Source of the DNA: Thermoplasma sp. Kam2015
Lineage (GTDB): Archaea; Thermoplasmatota; Thermoplasmata; Thermoplasmatales; Thermoplasmataceae
Length of the DNA: 64,000 nt
Reading direction: 5' to 3'
Assembly: GCF_003205235.1 (NCBI RefSeq)
Contig: NZ_QJSM01000018.1
Coordinates: 124,001 to 188,000, forward strand
The position numbers and the translations under genes were made by a program. The first letter of the stretch is position 1, and each line of letters starts with the position of its first letter. Shown here one piece after another: positions 43,007 to 52,535 of the stretch. Below the pieces are notes generated by a model. That model was not told where the DNA came from and did no database searches. It worked only from the letters and a program-made list of their open reading frames with translations.

Positions 43007-44179
43007 GTGAAGAACATGGCTATGTTCAGGCGCCTATCATCCCTGATGCACGAGGAGAACGTTTCCCTCATAGGTATATTAGAGGGCATCAGAACGTTTT
43101 CTGCATTTCTGCCTATACCCGTCTTCTCGCTTTATGCGTTCCGTTTCACGGACTCAGGGCTGATGGCCGGTATGGCTCTGGGAGTATATGGTATAGCTAT
43201 GATATTTTCTCAGATACTGCTAGGTCATTTATCCGACATCATTGGAAGAAAGAAGATCGCCTATCTATCTGCCATTCTTTTCTCCCTTGGAAATCTAATT
43301 TCGTGGCATCCTTTTAACATATTGGTACTTATATTTTCAAGAGCCATAGCTGGTTTTGGAGCCATGAGCAGTCCACTGTTGGCACTCCTGAATGAACAGG
43401 CTGATCGTGAAAGGCGCACAATCTATATGGCGGCCGTCGGCACCTTCTCTGGATTTGGAATAGCTATAGGCGTAATTGCCGGCCCATGGATCATGCAATA
43501 TATTGGTTTGAGTACATTATTTCTCATTTCTGCCATTCTTGGATTCATCTCAATAACTCCCATTTCGATGCTGAAGGAACATAGCGTAAAATCCAGTGCA
43601 AGGCCGGCATTGGAGATCAATGTACCCTTCGTTTTTTCTTCGTTTGCTTCATCATTTCTTCTCTTTGGATCGTTTTTCTTTCTCCCATTATACTGGGTAT
43701 CGCATGCCGGTGGGATATCATATTCAACGATGATACTGATTACCCTGATTACTGCAGGCATTCTCGGTATCTTTATCAGCGTAAGAATGGGAATGAAAGA
43801 TTCGATCTCCACAATTACTCTACTTTTATTTGCGGTTTCCGCAATTTTTATGTTCTCGCTATGGCAATTTCAGATTCTTGTAGCTACAGGCTTCTTCATA
43901 TTTGCCTTGGGTTATACCATGTTCGAAATTGCCTTCATCCCGTTATTGCTGAAAGACAGTTATAGAAATTACGGATCTCTCATAGGATTCTTCAACAGTG
44001 GGCGATATGCAGGTGAATTCCTCGGATCCATAACCATAGGATATTTTCTCGGTACATCGCGCATATTCCATCATCTGATATGGTTTACTCTTCTGATCGA
44101 TGCGCTCATGGTATTTTCCATCCTTTTACTAAATGCTCAAGATTTGAAATATGGCAATATGTTCAATATGCACAATTAG
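43007..44179 (+). CDS. Major facilitator superfamily transporter (390 aa)
   Basis: About twelve hydrophobic helices. The MFS loop 2-3 motif is present as GHLSDIIGRKKIAYLS near 73-88, followed by the TM4 segment with IAGFGAMSSPLLALLNEQADRERR in part. It resembles drug or small-molecule efflux carriers, but no substrate can be named. GTG at 43007 or ATG at 43016 are both possible starts. It is isolated from its neighbours. Confidence 0.85.
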   Translation: MKNMAMFRRLSSLMHEENVSLIGILEGIRTFSAFLPIPVFSLYAFRFTDSGLMAGMALGVYGIAMIFSQILLGHLSDIIGRKKIAYLSAILFSLGNLISWHPFNILVLIFSRAIAGFGAMSSPLLALLNEQADRERRTIYMAAVGTFSGFGIAIGVIAGPWIMQYIGLSTLFLISAILGFISITPISMLKEHSVKSSARPALEINVPFVFSSFASSFLLFGSFFFLPLYWVSHAGGISYSTMILITLITAGILGIFISVRMGMKDSISTITLLLFAVSAIFMFSLWQFQILVATGFFIFALGYTMFEIAFIPLLLKDSYRNYGSLIGFFNSGRYAGEFLGSITIGYFLGTSRIFHHLIWFTLLIDALMVFSILLLNAQDLKYGNMFNMHN

Positions 44180-44209
44180 ATTTAAATAAAGAATGATTAT
44201 CATGTTTTT

Positions 44210-44776
44210 ATGAATTTCAAAAAATTAATTCCGCTCATAGCGGTTGCCTTACTGCTTCCTACGGTTGCGACTGCGTCTGTCATAGTTTCCGATACATATA
44301 CGGTATCTGTAAGCACTACAACGCACGGTATTTACCTCATGCCAGGCCCTAATTATGCTACAGCCAAAAGTAATGGATATATTTATGCTCCTGTAACGGG
44401 CTCCGGCAATATGGCAAACATAACCAGCGGATCCCCCATAATGGTTAACTATACAAAATATTCAGGCACCGATTATCTGATGAATGTTCTTGAGATCAAG
44501 GATGTGGGAGTAAGTGGAGCACTCTATATAAACGGCAGTCTTCCATCAGGAATATCAATATACGTTAGCAACAACAGTCAATCTTCTCTATTATGGTCAT
44601 CATCAGGATATTCTATAAAAAACGCAACGACTAATTCGGAAGCTTCATACTCCAACGTAACTCCAATAGTACTAACTCCTGATCATATCTACTACATTAG
44701 CTTTGTCATAGATGTTTCCGGATCTTCGACATTATCTGGTTCCAGAACATTGTATCTGAACTACGTATATGATTAA
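44210..44776 (+). CDS. Secreted protein of unknown function, first of a tandem pair (188 aa)
   Basis: Has a Sec-type signal peptide (KKLIPLIAVALLLPTVATA, about residues 4-22) and no further membrane segment. The mature part is rich in Ser, Thr, Tyr, Gly and Asn, with several N-x-S/T sites, and reads like an all-beta surface or pilus-type domain. Its last 8 nt overlap the next gene, which encodes a protein of the same size and style. TTTAAATAAAG about 25 nt before the ATG suggests a leaderless mRNA. Function not recognised. Confidence 0.65.
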   Translation: MNFKKLIPLIAVALLLPTVATASVIVSDTYTVSVSTTTHGIYLMPGPNYATAKSNGYIYAPVTGSGNMANITSGSPIMVNYTKYSGTDYLMNVLEIKDVGVSGALYINGSLPSGISIYVSNNSQSSLLWSSSGYSIKNATTNSEASYSNVTPIVLTPDHIYYISFVIDVSGSSTLSGSRTLYLNYVYD

Positions 44777-45320
44777 ATATGCAATTGCAGTCGCCATAGC
44801 TCTGGCTATGGTGACCTTATCTGTGTCGAGTGCTGTGCCTGCGGGAGCAACCATATCCAATGGATATAATATACAGGCCAGCTCCATAGCGGATAAGGTT
44901 TATCTTACTTACGGACCAGCTTTTTTCTATCTGGGTAATATCTCGGTGAATAATACGGGGAATTCGTTTATAATAGGAAGTGGTTCCACAATATACCTGA
45001 ATGCTAAAGAATTTGTAGGAGGATTCATTTTATTACTTTCTTATGCTTTGCAGGTAAACGATTCCTTATCTCCGAATCATGCAGTTCAACTCTGGATAAA
45101 TGGAACTATTCCTTACAATATAACTGTGCTCGCCCAGAATGATACATCTTCATACGTCATTTCAAATAATACTGTTTTCAACCTATCAAACAATGTACCG
45201 CTATATTTTACATTCTTCGCGTTTTCATCCAATAATAATGAAACATTCAGTTTAAATTTCAACTACATAATTGATCATAAAATTGTCATAGAAGATACCT
45301 ACAATTTTGTATTAGATTGA
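44769..45320 (+). CDS. Secreted protein of unknown function, second of a tandem pair (183 aa)
   Basis: Signal peptide MIKYAIAVAIALAMVTLSVSSA, then a beta-rich mature domain of Ser, Asn, Tyr and Phe with about eight N-x-S/T sequons, but no C-terminal anchor. It resembles its neighbour in length, layout and the early motif (DKVYLTYGPAF against HGIYLMPGPNY), suggesting an old duplication. The start overlaps the preceding stop by 8 nt, so both are expressed together. Possible roles include surface fibre subunits; this is speculation. Confidence 0.65.
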   Translation: MIKYAIAVAIALAMVTLSVSSAVPAGATISNGYNIQASSIADKVYLTYGPAFFYLGNISVNNTGNSFIIGSGSTIYLNAKEFVGGFILLLSYALQVNDSLSPNHAVQLWINGTIPYNITVLAQNDTSSYVISNNTVFNLSNNVPLYFTFFAFSSNNNETFSLNFNYIIDHKIVIEDTYNFVLD

Positions 45321-45547
45321 GTTTTTCATAGAACGATCGTAGTTCATTATAGTACTATCTTAAAAGTCAAGACTATTATACAATAAACCGACATTTAAGT
45401 CATGATCTTAGTTTAAGCGTTTAAAGTATACCTATCTATGGGCGTTCAATAATTTTGGACAATACATGTTCGTCTATACGATCGAAGTTCTAAGGGCGAT
45501 ACTGTTCAGGCAAAAGAATTATTTACACAAGGGATTATAGTATCCAT

Positions 45548-46585
45548 ATGGTCGATCAAAACGATAACGGTGAGGACATCTGGACCAAGGATGAGGATCT
45601 CAACAGAATCATAGAAGACCGTAATTTCAGGATCAAGGTTTTTGGATTTGGCGGATCTGGATCAAACACCATAAATAGACTCATGAAGGAAAATCTTGTG
45701 GGCGTAAAACTGATCGCATGCAATACAGATGCGGCCCACCTGCTTCGCATACGATCGCATGCGAAGATACTGCTAGGAAAGAATCTAACGAGAGGCCTCG
45801 GTGCCGGTGCAGATCCGACGGTTGGTGAGATGGCTGCGAAAGAGTCTGAAAGTGAAATACTGAGGCAAATCGATGAAACGAGCATAGTATTCATAACTGC
45901 CGGTTTCGGAGGGGGTACAGGTACAGGTGCTGCGCCCTATGTTGCGAAGCTTGCAAAGGATCGTGGCGCATTGACGATAGCCTTCGCAACGCTCCCTTTC
46001 AGCTCAGAGGGTTATGTGAGAATGAAGAATGCCGCTGAAGGCATAAGAAAGCTCGTTAAGAACAGCGATGCAGCCATAGTGATTCCCAACGATAAGCTCA
46101 TAGAAAAATATAACGACGTTCCGGTTTACAAGGCGTTCAAATTCGAAGATGAGGTGATCGCAACCGGAATAAAGGGCATAACCGATCTGATCATGAATAC
46201 AGGAACGATCAATCTGGACTTCAATGATCTACGCAAGGTTATGAAGGATGCCGGATATGCCGCCATAGGCATGGGTTCTTCAAACCAAGCCGTAAACGAT
46301 AGAATTGTGGAGGCTCTTGAAAGGGCTCTTGACTCCCCATTTATGGATTACGATATCTCGCATGCGAAGGGGGCAATAGTCAATGTAACTGGGGGAAGAG
46401 ATCTCCAGCTTCAGGAGGCACAGCAGGCAGCGGATATGCTGAGAAAGAAGATATCCAGAGATGCCACTATAATGTGGGGTACGGTGATAGATGAAAACAT
46501 GCGCAGCGGAGTGAGAATTCTGATCATCGTATCAGGCATAAGGCCAAATTTCAAGATAGATCAGGATCTTGAAGAAGTGAAGTGA
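45548..46585 (+). CDS. ftsZ: Cell division protein FtsZ (345 aa)
   Basis: Tubulin-like GTPase forming the division ring. Visible are FGFGGSGSNTINRLM near 31-45, CNTDAAHLL, the tubulin signature GFGGGTGTGAAP near 119-130, and NDLRKVMKDAGYAAIGMG in the T7 loop region. The N-terminal 25 residues are acidic and flexible, and there is no long C-terminal linker after residue 340. TATA-like TTATTTACA at about 45517-45526 gives leaderless spacing to the ATG. It is followed by the Cld/HemQ-like gene 37 nt later on the same strand. Confidence 0.95.
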   Translation: MVDQNDNGEDIWTKDEDLNRIIEDRNFRIKVFGFGGSGSNTINRLMKENLVGVKLIACNTDAAHLLRIRSHAKILLGKNLTRGLGAGADPTVGEMAAKESESEILRQIDETSIVFITAGFGGGTGTGAAPYVAKLAKDRGALTIAFATLPFSSEGYVRMKNAAEGIRKLVKNSDAAIVIPNDKLIEKYNDVPVYKAFKFEDEVIATGIKGITDLIMNTGTINLDFNDLRKVMKDAGYAAIGMGSSNQAVNDRIVEALERALDSPFMDYDISHAKGAIVNVTGGRDLQLQEAQQAADMLRKKISRDATIMWGTVIDENMRSGVRILIIVSGIRPNFKIDQDLEEVK

Positions 46586-46622
46586 TAAGTTAATAATAAT
46601 TACTTCAATGTAATATCTATTT

Positions 46623-47288
46623 ATGTCTGAGATATACACCTCGGTTATATCTTATCGCTTTCTCGAGGGCAGGGAGCATGATGTAAACAACATTGAGAGA
46701 TCATTCGGAACAATAGGGGCATTTTTCTCTGGGAATGCCGGATACATAAATTTTCATGCATATCGTTCATATCGTGCCGATTCAGACATCATATTCTGGT
46801 ATTCCAGCAGAGATCCGGATCTCATGATACTGGCCAAAGACAAGATACAGGCGATCATGCGGAAATTTGCAGTTTCATCTTATTCTTCAATATCTGTGTA
46901 TGATGAAAGTCCATATAATGCCATGAATAAAAAACTGGAAGACAGCCTTAAATTGCCTCCACTCAATTATTTTGTGGCATACCCAATGTCCAAGGATCCT
47001 GAGTGGTATCTCCTGGATTTCGATACCAGGAAGGAGATAATGCATGAACACATCAGGATGGCACTGGACCATCCAGATCAGAGAGGTATAAGATCCTATA
47101 CGACCTATTCTTTCGGGATCGGAGATCAGGAATTTGTGGTTCTTTACGAAATACCAGATATAGCAGCATGGTCTAGAGTTACAGAAAAGCTGAGAGAAGC
47201 ACGTGCAAGAAAATGGATAGTGAAGGAAACGCCGATATTACTTGGCAGGCTCGTTGATGTCAGCAGTTCCGTCAGTTTCCTTTTCTGA
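46623..47288 (+). CDS. Chlorite dismutase/HemQ-family heme protein (221 aa)
   Basis: A ferredoxin-like double domain of the Cld/HemQ family; recalled from memory as the T. acidophilum Ta0507 family member with a crystal structure. The proximal heme His is in EIMHEHIRMALDH (His143), followed by YTTYSFGIGDQEFVVLYE and KLREARARKWI, typical of HemQ-like members. Bacterial HemQ decarboxylates coproheme; the role in Thermoplasma is not established. The 3' end overlaps the end of thiI on the opposite strand by 51 nt. Confidence 0.88.
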   Translation: MSEIYTSVISYRFLEGREHDVNNIERSFGTIGAFFSGNAGYINFHAYRSYRADSDIIFWYSSRDPDLMILAKDKIQAIMRKFAVSSYSSISVYDESPYNAMNKKLEDSLKLPPLNYFVAYPMSKDPEWYLLDFDTRKEIMHEHIRMALDHPDQRGIRSYTTYSFGIGDQEFVVLYEIPDIAAWSRVTEKLREARARKWIVKETPILLGRLVDVSSSVSFLF

Positions 47289-48683
47289 ATTTCTTCTTTT
47301 GATGCCTTTATAAGTTGTGTAGAAAGCATTCACGCCATGGTTTCTAAGAACAGACGCCACGTATGCGCTTTGGAGACCCATACTGCAGTATATAACATAG
47401 GTCTTATTTCTATCATCTATCTGCAGGGCCTGGCCTATCGTCATATTCACTGAATTTTGAACATGATCCTTCTGGTACATTGATTTAGGCCTTAGATCTA
47501 TGATCACTGCATCAGATGGCACCGATCCCTTGAGTTCGAAATCATCGTTGATCATGCCCCTCAGATCGTCAATATCGAAGATCCTAACGCTGTTCTCGAT
47601 CTCATTCATATCTATATGCTTCATATCCTCGTCTATGTCCTCTGGTCTTGATCTTATTATTGGATGCGATGCAAAGAGTGAACAGAACTCACCCATGTTC
47701 CTCGTAGGAAACGTTCCGATACTCCTGGCTATCTCCACTACCTCATCCTTATCCATCCCTATGAGCGGACGGAGCACAGGAACATCTATGCCACTTTCAA
47801 TGGCTCTGAGGTTTTCCGCAGTTTGAGATGATACCTGTCCAAGCGACTCTCCTGTAACGATACCGTTGTATCCCTGCTTCAGTACTATGCTTTCGGCGAG
47901 CTTGTATATGATCCTCTTGAACGTAACATTGGAATATCTAGTCTTGCCTTCAACGACCATTGTACGTATGAGCGGCCTGCAATCGGCAACATATATTCTT
48001 GGTTTTCTATATGGTGCCCATCTTTCGATGAGCCTGCTCACAACATCGACAAATGGAACAAGATCCACAGGATAGGAAAGTGAGCAGAATAATATGTCAC
48101 TGGGCGAACCGCGCTTCATGATCGCCCAGGTTGCGACTGGTGAGTCGATTCCGCCTGAAACAAGGGCCAGATATCTGCCTTCAGATCCGAGAGGGAGTCC
48201 ACCAGGGCCGGAAATGACTGTGTCATAGAAGAATGCATCCTTTCCGACTATATCCACGTGTATCCAGACATCAGGATTCTTCAGGTTCACGCCAGCGGAT
48301 ACTCCATAGAGCGCGTCACCCACGCCTTTCTCAACGTCTAGTGAGGTGAAGCCATGTGTACCGATGCGGTTGCATCTCACTCCAAAAGTTTTTCCCTTGA
48401 CCTTCTCGTTATAGAGTCCAACTGCTATTTCCTTGAGGTCGTCAAGAGTTTCAAATCGGAATCTTTTCGTGGGGGAATAAGATTTTATCCCCATTATATA
48501 ACGCAGAGGATCATCGTTCTCAGCTTCCACCAGAATATGTCCGGACATTATCCTGCAGCTTGCGTTCCATCCCTTGATTCTATAATATGAACTTATATTT
48601 TTAATTAGTATATTTTCCATCCTCTTCCGTTCTTTATCACCTTTGAGGCCGATCTCCGAGTATCGAACTATGTAGAGTGTCAT
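47238..48683 (-). CDS. thiI: tRNA 4-thiouridine synthetase ThiI with C-terminal rhodanese domain (481 aa)
   Basis: Order: ferredoxin-like/THUMP (1-165), PP-loop ATPase (LVSGGIDSPVATW near 175-187), and rhodanese domain (about 385-465). Both sulfur-handling cysteines are present: GEFCSLFA in the ATPase part and VIYCSMGLQSAYVA in the rhodanese loop. Among archaea, the rhodanese extension is known mainly from Thermoplasmatales; it delivers persulfide for s4U8 formation and possibly thiazole synthesis. The end overlaps the Cld-like gene antisense, and the 5' end shares ATGA-type overlap with the gene at 48680. Confidence 0.94.
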   Translation of the reverse strand: MTLYIVRYSEIGLKGDKERKRMENILIKNISSYYRIKGWNASCRIMSGHILVEAENDDPLRYIMGIKSYSPTKRFRFETLDDLKEIAVGLYNEKVKGKTFGVRCNRIGTHGFTSLDVEKGVGDALYGVSAGVNLKNPDVWIHVDIVGKDAFFYDTVISGPGGLPLGSEGRYLALVSGGIDSPVATWAIMKRGSPSDILFCSLSYPVDLVPFVDVVSRLIERWAPYRKPRIYVADCRPLIRTMVVEGKTRYSNVTFKRIIYKLAESIVLKQGYNGIVTGESLGQVSSQTAENLRAIESGIDVPVLRPLIGMDKDEVVEIARSIGTFPTRNMGEFCSLFASHPIIRSRPEDIDEDMKHIDMNEIENSVRIFDIDDLRGMINDDFELKGSVPSDAVIIDLRPKSMYQKDHVQNSVNMTIGQALQIDDRNKTYVIYCSMGLQSAYVASVLRNHGVNAFYTTYKGIKRRNSEKETDGTADINEPAK

Positions 48684-49750
48684 TGTACGACACCGGCTGA
48701 TGCCATGAGATCCTGCACTATACCTGGGTTTATATTTGCCAGCCTAGTCTTGAGATCATCGATAGAAATATGGCCATCGGATATGAGGCCCTTGACCAGG
48801 TAGGAGTATTTCTGGAACACGTATTTCACCAGAGGTAGAAGATCGCTCTTTTCCAGAAGATTTACATCACCTATACTTATGGAATTGACGGTCTTCTTTC
48901 TCACCATGAGGTTCTGCATGATTCCGGCTATATAACCAGATATTGACTTTATGCTGATGTAATCAATGTATTTCGAAAGTATCGGATCGCCATCAACGTT
49001 TACCTTTCCAGAATCATCCTTATAATCTATGCGTATCATGTCTGGATTGTCAACGGGATAGAAGAATGAAATCTGCGAGAGCGTATCTTCATTCTCTATG
49101 ACGACGCTTATGTATTTCGGGCTGTATTCAACATATGATAATATGTACTTATCCAGCTTCTCATAATCAACGGATATCTCTGAACTCATCAGGGATCTTC
49201 CCTTTCTCACCGGTATCCTGATACCCTTCGATATTGACGACATGTATAGCGTATCCTTCAGCTCCGGTATGAGGCTGCTGTTGAGGGAGAATTCATACGT
49301 GATGTTATCATCGCATCTGTAAACCGCCCTTGCCTGATAAGATCCACCGATATGATTTAGGTAGACTGTGTAATCTATTATGTGAAAGGGATCCTGCACC
49401 ATGAACAGGCTCAGGCTTCCTATGGATCTGTTCAGATCGCCATCCATCTTCTGCTTTATTGCGTTCTGATCGTCTCTTGCTTTGGCCTCTATCTTTTCCT
49501 TTATCTGGGAAATGGCCAGGGATGCGAACTCTATCACCTTGTTCTTTACATCCGATGCATCCACTCCAGTTTGTGAGAAATCGAAGTTCTGAACGGTATT
49601 CTTGACTTCAAGCACGAAGTTATCGGCGATCTTCTTCCTATTGTCTATCAGAACGCTGAAATTTTCGTAATCGCTCTTCTCCTTCCTGTAATTCTCCATA
49701 TAGACGAGAGCGTCGATAAGATTTGAGATCGATTCTGCGGTTATAGCCAT
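48680..49750 (-). CDS. Uncharacterised protein (356 aa), co-transcribed with thiI
   Basis: Not recognised. Residues 1-105 are helical and charged (MENYRKEKSDYENF, IKEKIEAKARDDQNAIKQKM), and the rest is mixed alpha/beta without cysteine-rich motifs (only one Cys). No signal peptide. The frame is open to an ATG at 49843, but that would add 31 hydrophobic residues that antisense-overlap the divergent gene; ATG 49750 with TTTATAATAC upstream is preferred. Its stop overlaps the thiI start, suggesting a link to sulfur or RNA metabolism, or just an operon neighbour. Confidence 0.6.
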   Translation of the reverse strand: MAITAESISNLIDALVYMENYRKEKSDYENFSVLIDNRKKIADNFVLEVKNTVQNFDFSQTGVDASDVKNKVIEFASLAISQIKEKIEAKARDDQNAIKQKMDGDLNRSIGSLSLFMVQDPFHIIDYTVYLNHIGGSYQARAVYRCDDNITYEFSLNSSLIPELKDTLYMSSISKGIRIPVRKGRSLMSSEISVDYEKLDKYILSYVEYSPKYISVVIENEDTLSQISFFYPVDNPDMIRIDYKDDSGKVNVDGDPILSKYIDYISIKSISGYIAGIMQNLMVRKKTVNSISIGDVNLLEKSDLLPLVKYVFQKYSYLVKGLISDGHISIDDLKTRLANINPGIVQDLMASAGVVQ

Positions 49751-49808
49751 GACAAAGAGTTTATTCAAAAGTATTATAAAGCAATATCTCAATATTGAAG
49801 GGATATTT

Positions 49809-50252
49809 ATGGCAGACACGCTTGATAAGGCGATAGACGACACAATACTTCAGATCAAGGCCCTGATGCTCATTGCTGGAAATGACAGGGCAGCTCAGAT
49901 CAGAATAAGGGACAGGATATATCAAAGCCGCGATCAGTCTGTGATGGAGTTCAGGCAAATCGTCGGACAGGAAAAGCCAGGCCGTGAATATCTGTATACT
50001 GCCATAGGTGACTTCATAATATCGTCGTTTCTTATACTTCTCTCAGCTATGGTGATGACACCAGCTCTGGCGACCTTTGTTAATGCAAATCTTGTTTCTA
50101 GGTATCTGGACAGCGTTGCGGTAAACATAGTAGCGCTGAATACGGTTGGATACGCAGAAGTTATAGGAATGCTGTTTCTCTCATTCTTCATGCTTTTCCT
50201 CGGGCTGCATACAATAAGGTTAGGTGCAGAGAACACGTCAAGGATATGGTGA
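49809..50252 (+). CDS. Small membrane protein with two transmembrane helices (147 aa)
   Basis: Residues 1-60 are soluble and charged (DTLDKAIDDTILQIK, RIRDRIYQSRDQSVMEFRQ); helices are about 67-85 (ISSFLILLSAMVMTPAL) and 108-135 (VIGMLFLSFFMLFLGLHT). Function unknown. It begins 58 nt from the divergent gene at 49750, and the permease gene follows after 4 nt, with the ribosome site inside this gene, so the two probably work together. An upstream in-frame ATG at 49749 is judged less likely. Confidence 0.6.
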   Translation: MADTLDKAIDDTILQIKALMLIAGNDRAAQIRIRDRIYQSRDQSVMEFRQIVGQEKPGREYLYTAIGDFIISSFLILLSAMVMTPALATFVNANLVSRYLDSVAVNIVALNTVGYAEVIGMLFLSFFMLFLGLHTIRLGAENTSRIW

Positions 50253-50256
50253 ATAC

Positions 50257-52062
50257 ATGTTCAGACGGTTTAGGAGGATCACGCTGATCACAAAGGCACT
50301 ATCCACAGCCGTCGGTATATTCTTTATCTATTCAACCATCTTCTATCTCATAACCTCCAGCCCACTGTCAAACTTTTCATTTGGGTACATGATAGTGTTC
50401 TTTGCAGTCATCGTTTCACTGGTACTTTCATCCATCCTGATAGCTGAATTACCATCAGTTTACAGGATAAGATTCAGGAAACCAACACTGAAGGAAGGTG
50501 GTACCCCGGTATATGGATTCTTCACCCTCTTTGCCATAGGACTCGGTACCACCATAGGTTCTCCGCTTTTTATACTGATCCCTGAGAATATATACGAATA
50601 CTTCATAGTTTCAATATCCTCCCTTGTCCTGGCAGTGATAATGTCCTATCTACTCGCATACCTCTACGATCGTATGCATATATACTCTCACGACCACAAC
50701 CTGAATGCACTCGGCGGCCCATCATTCATAAGAACGGCATATGGAAGGCAGAGCCTGAGGTATTTCATATCACGATTTTCCATGTGGATAGCAAATACGT
50801 CTCTGGCAGCATTTTCAGTCATTTACTTTGTAGAATTCACCTTCAACGTCATTTCTCCTCTGCTGGCCGTAATGGGAGTTTCCCAGATACTGAGGAATGG
50901 AGTCATTGCCGGAGCCATACTCTTCATGATAATCTGGTTCGTAATAAACGCCTTCTATGGAAAGAGGTATATGAGAGGTATAGGCATCGCACAGATAATA
51001 TTCCTGACAATAATGGTCTCCATAATATTCTTTGACGCGCTGGATCTTGGCTTCGGTCACTCCTGGAACATGTCTGGGCTCCTTGTATTTCATGCAGGTG
51101 CTCCTGAGCTTATTCTTATAAATACAGGGTATCTGTTCATACTCTTCTTCGGGTTTCAGGAGATACAGGTTATGGTAAGAGATTCCAAGGATGAGTCCAG
51201 AATTCCGATCATTTCTTTCATAACCGGCAAGGCCTATCCCAAGAGAAGGTACATGCCATACTCCATGTATGCAACCATAGCTGGTGCAGGCTTCATTCAG
51301 GTTCTGTATGCTCTTGCGGTCTTTTCAGTCCATGCACAGTATTCAGCCGTGGAAACAGCTGTAATACCTGCCATATACATCGCATCCGTGTTCCAGAATA
51401 ACCTGTGGGCTCTGGCTATGGCGGTCTCGTTCCTCCTGGCCACGGTCACTACGTTCGTTCCCGCGTTCATGGCTGCGTCAAGGCATCTGCGATCGCTTGC
51501 GGAGGATGGGATATTCCCTCAGTCGTTTTCAACTCTCTCATGGGTATTCACCTTTGTGCTCATAATATTCATGAGCCTTGGTGGCACAGCCTTCCTGGTG
51601 AATATAACGGACTTCATGGTTCTTATTTCCCTGTCATTGATAGCCCTGGCGGCAATACCGCTGAGAGATAACCGCAGCAGATTTGATCATGTGGCAGCCA
51701 TTTCAATAATTACGTTCCTCATGTTTATGATCGGCGCTGTCAGCATTTACTTCAACGATAAATCAGTAGTAATCCTTGGGATAATGGCTATACTCTCTGC
51801 GTATCTTCTTTACGATATAATGAAACTATCAATGATGGGGATGGAACTTTTCGGTCTGGCGCTTGGCATCATGTCTCTGCTGTCTCTTCTGGTATTCAAA
51901 GCAGTGGCCTCGCCCACGGTCAGAATAATCGGAAACATAGCAATTCGTTCGCCTTACAACCTCATCTACATAGAGCTTTCCCTGATCATAATGTCGATCA
52001 TGCTCATCCTGAACGTTTTGCTTCGCCTTCGGACTCAATCCAGGAATATAACCTTCACATGA
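50257..52062 (+). CDS. APC-superfamily amino acid/polyamine permease-like protein (601 aa)
   Basis: About fourteen hydrophobic helices. The TM1-type unwound segment is FFTLFAIGLGTTIGSPLF, corresponding to the GxGxG region of APC carriers, and TM6 has GFQEIQVMVRDSKDE. It is longer than the usual 450-500 residues because of extra C-terminal helices. No substrate can be deduced. ATG 50257 is chosen because GGTGA lies just before it at the end of the preceding gene. Confidence 0.8.
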   Translation: MFRRFRRITLITKALSTAVGIFFIYSTIFYLITSSPLSNFSFGYMIVFFAVIVSLVLSSILIAELPSVYRIRFRKPTLKEGGTPVYGFFTLFAIGLGTTIGSPLFILIPENIYEYFIVSISSLVLAVIMSYLLAYLYDRMHIYSHDHNLNALGGPSFIRTAYGRQSLRYFISRFSMWIANTSLAAFSVIYFVEFTFNVISPLLAVMGVSQILRNGVIAGAILFMIIWFVINAFYGKRYMRGIGIAQIIFLTIMVSIIFFDALDLGFGHSWNMSGLLVFHAGAPELILINTGYLFILFFGFQEIQVMVRDSKDESRIPIISFITGKAYPKRRYMPYSMYATIAGAGFIQVLYALAVFSVHAQYSAVETAVIPAIYIASVFQNNLWALAMAVSFLLATVTTFVPAFMAASRHLRSLAEDGIFPQSFSTLSWVFTFVLIIFMSLGGTAFLVNITDFMVLISLSLIALAAIPLRDNRSRFDHVAAISIITFLMFMIGAVSIYFNDKSVVILGIMAILSAYLLYDIMKLSMMGMELFGLALGIMSLLSLLVFKAVASPTVRIIGNIAIRSPYNLIYIELSLIIMSIMLILNVLLRLRTQSRNITFT

Positions 52063-52096
52063 ATGCGTTCATAGACCACTTATCATACAAGATATT

Positions 52097-52507
52097 TCAT
52101 TGCGATCCTCCATTCATGCGAACTTTCTCCGTAGTTGATAAGAAATAGAGCGAAACAGCGAGTGAAACGATGACGATCGCGAGTGCCGAAAGGGAGTATA
52201 TGTCCTTAACTCCGGTGGATATGTCAATTATGATTTCCCTTATTATGTATGAAAGACCAGCCTCGACCACATGTTTTAGGCCAAGTGGGCTTCTGACGAC
52301 GAAGTCATGCGCTCCGAGATACAGTTCAAGCAGAACTAGGGCGAAGAAGGCATTTTCGACTAGGGAATAGGAAAGAGCCTCAAGGCCATCAGACCTCATT
52401 GTATATATATCATATATTGCATAGGCAATGTCCAGTATGATGCTGATTACAAGCAATGTTTCTATGATGTATCCAAAGATCTTTATGATGGCAGGAGTGA
52501 CATCCAC
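52097..52507 (-). CDS. PsiE-family membrane protein (136 aa)
   Basis: Four hydrophobic helices with the PsiE-type blocks ENAFFALVLLELYLGAHDF and EAGLSYIIREIIIDIS. PsiE proteins are induced by phosphate starvation in bacteria; their biochemical role is not known. It ends 34 nt from the convergent permease gene. Moderate confidence from short family motifs. Confidence 0.62.
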   Translation of the reverse strand: MDVTPAIIKIFGYIIETLLVISIILDIAYAIYDIYTMRSDGLEALSYSLVENAFFALVLLELYLGAHDFVVRSPLGLKHVVEAGLSYIIREIIIDISTGVKDIYSLSALAIVIVSLAVSLYFLSTTEKVRMNGGSQ

Positions 52508-52535
52508 GATGGATTATACCCAGAATGGTTATAAA

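Noticed and set aside
45321-45547. Repeated ACGATCG(T/A)AGTTC segments in the ftsZ upstream region
   Set aside because: Two copies (about 45333 and 45478) are too short and few to be called a repeat or operator.
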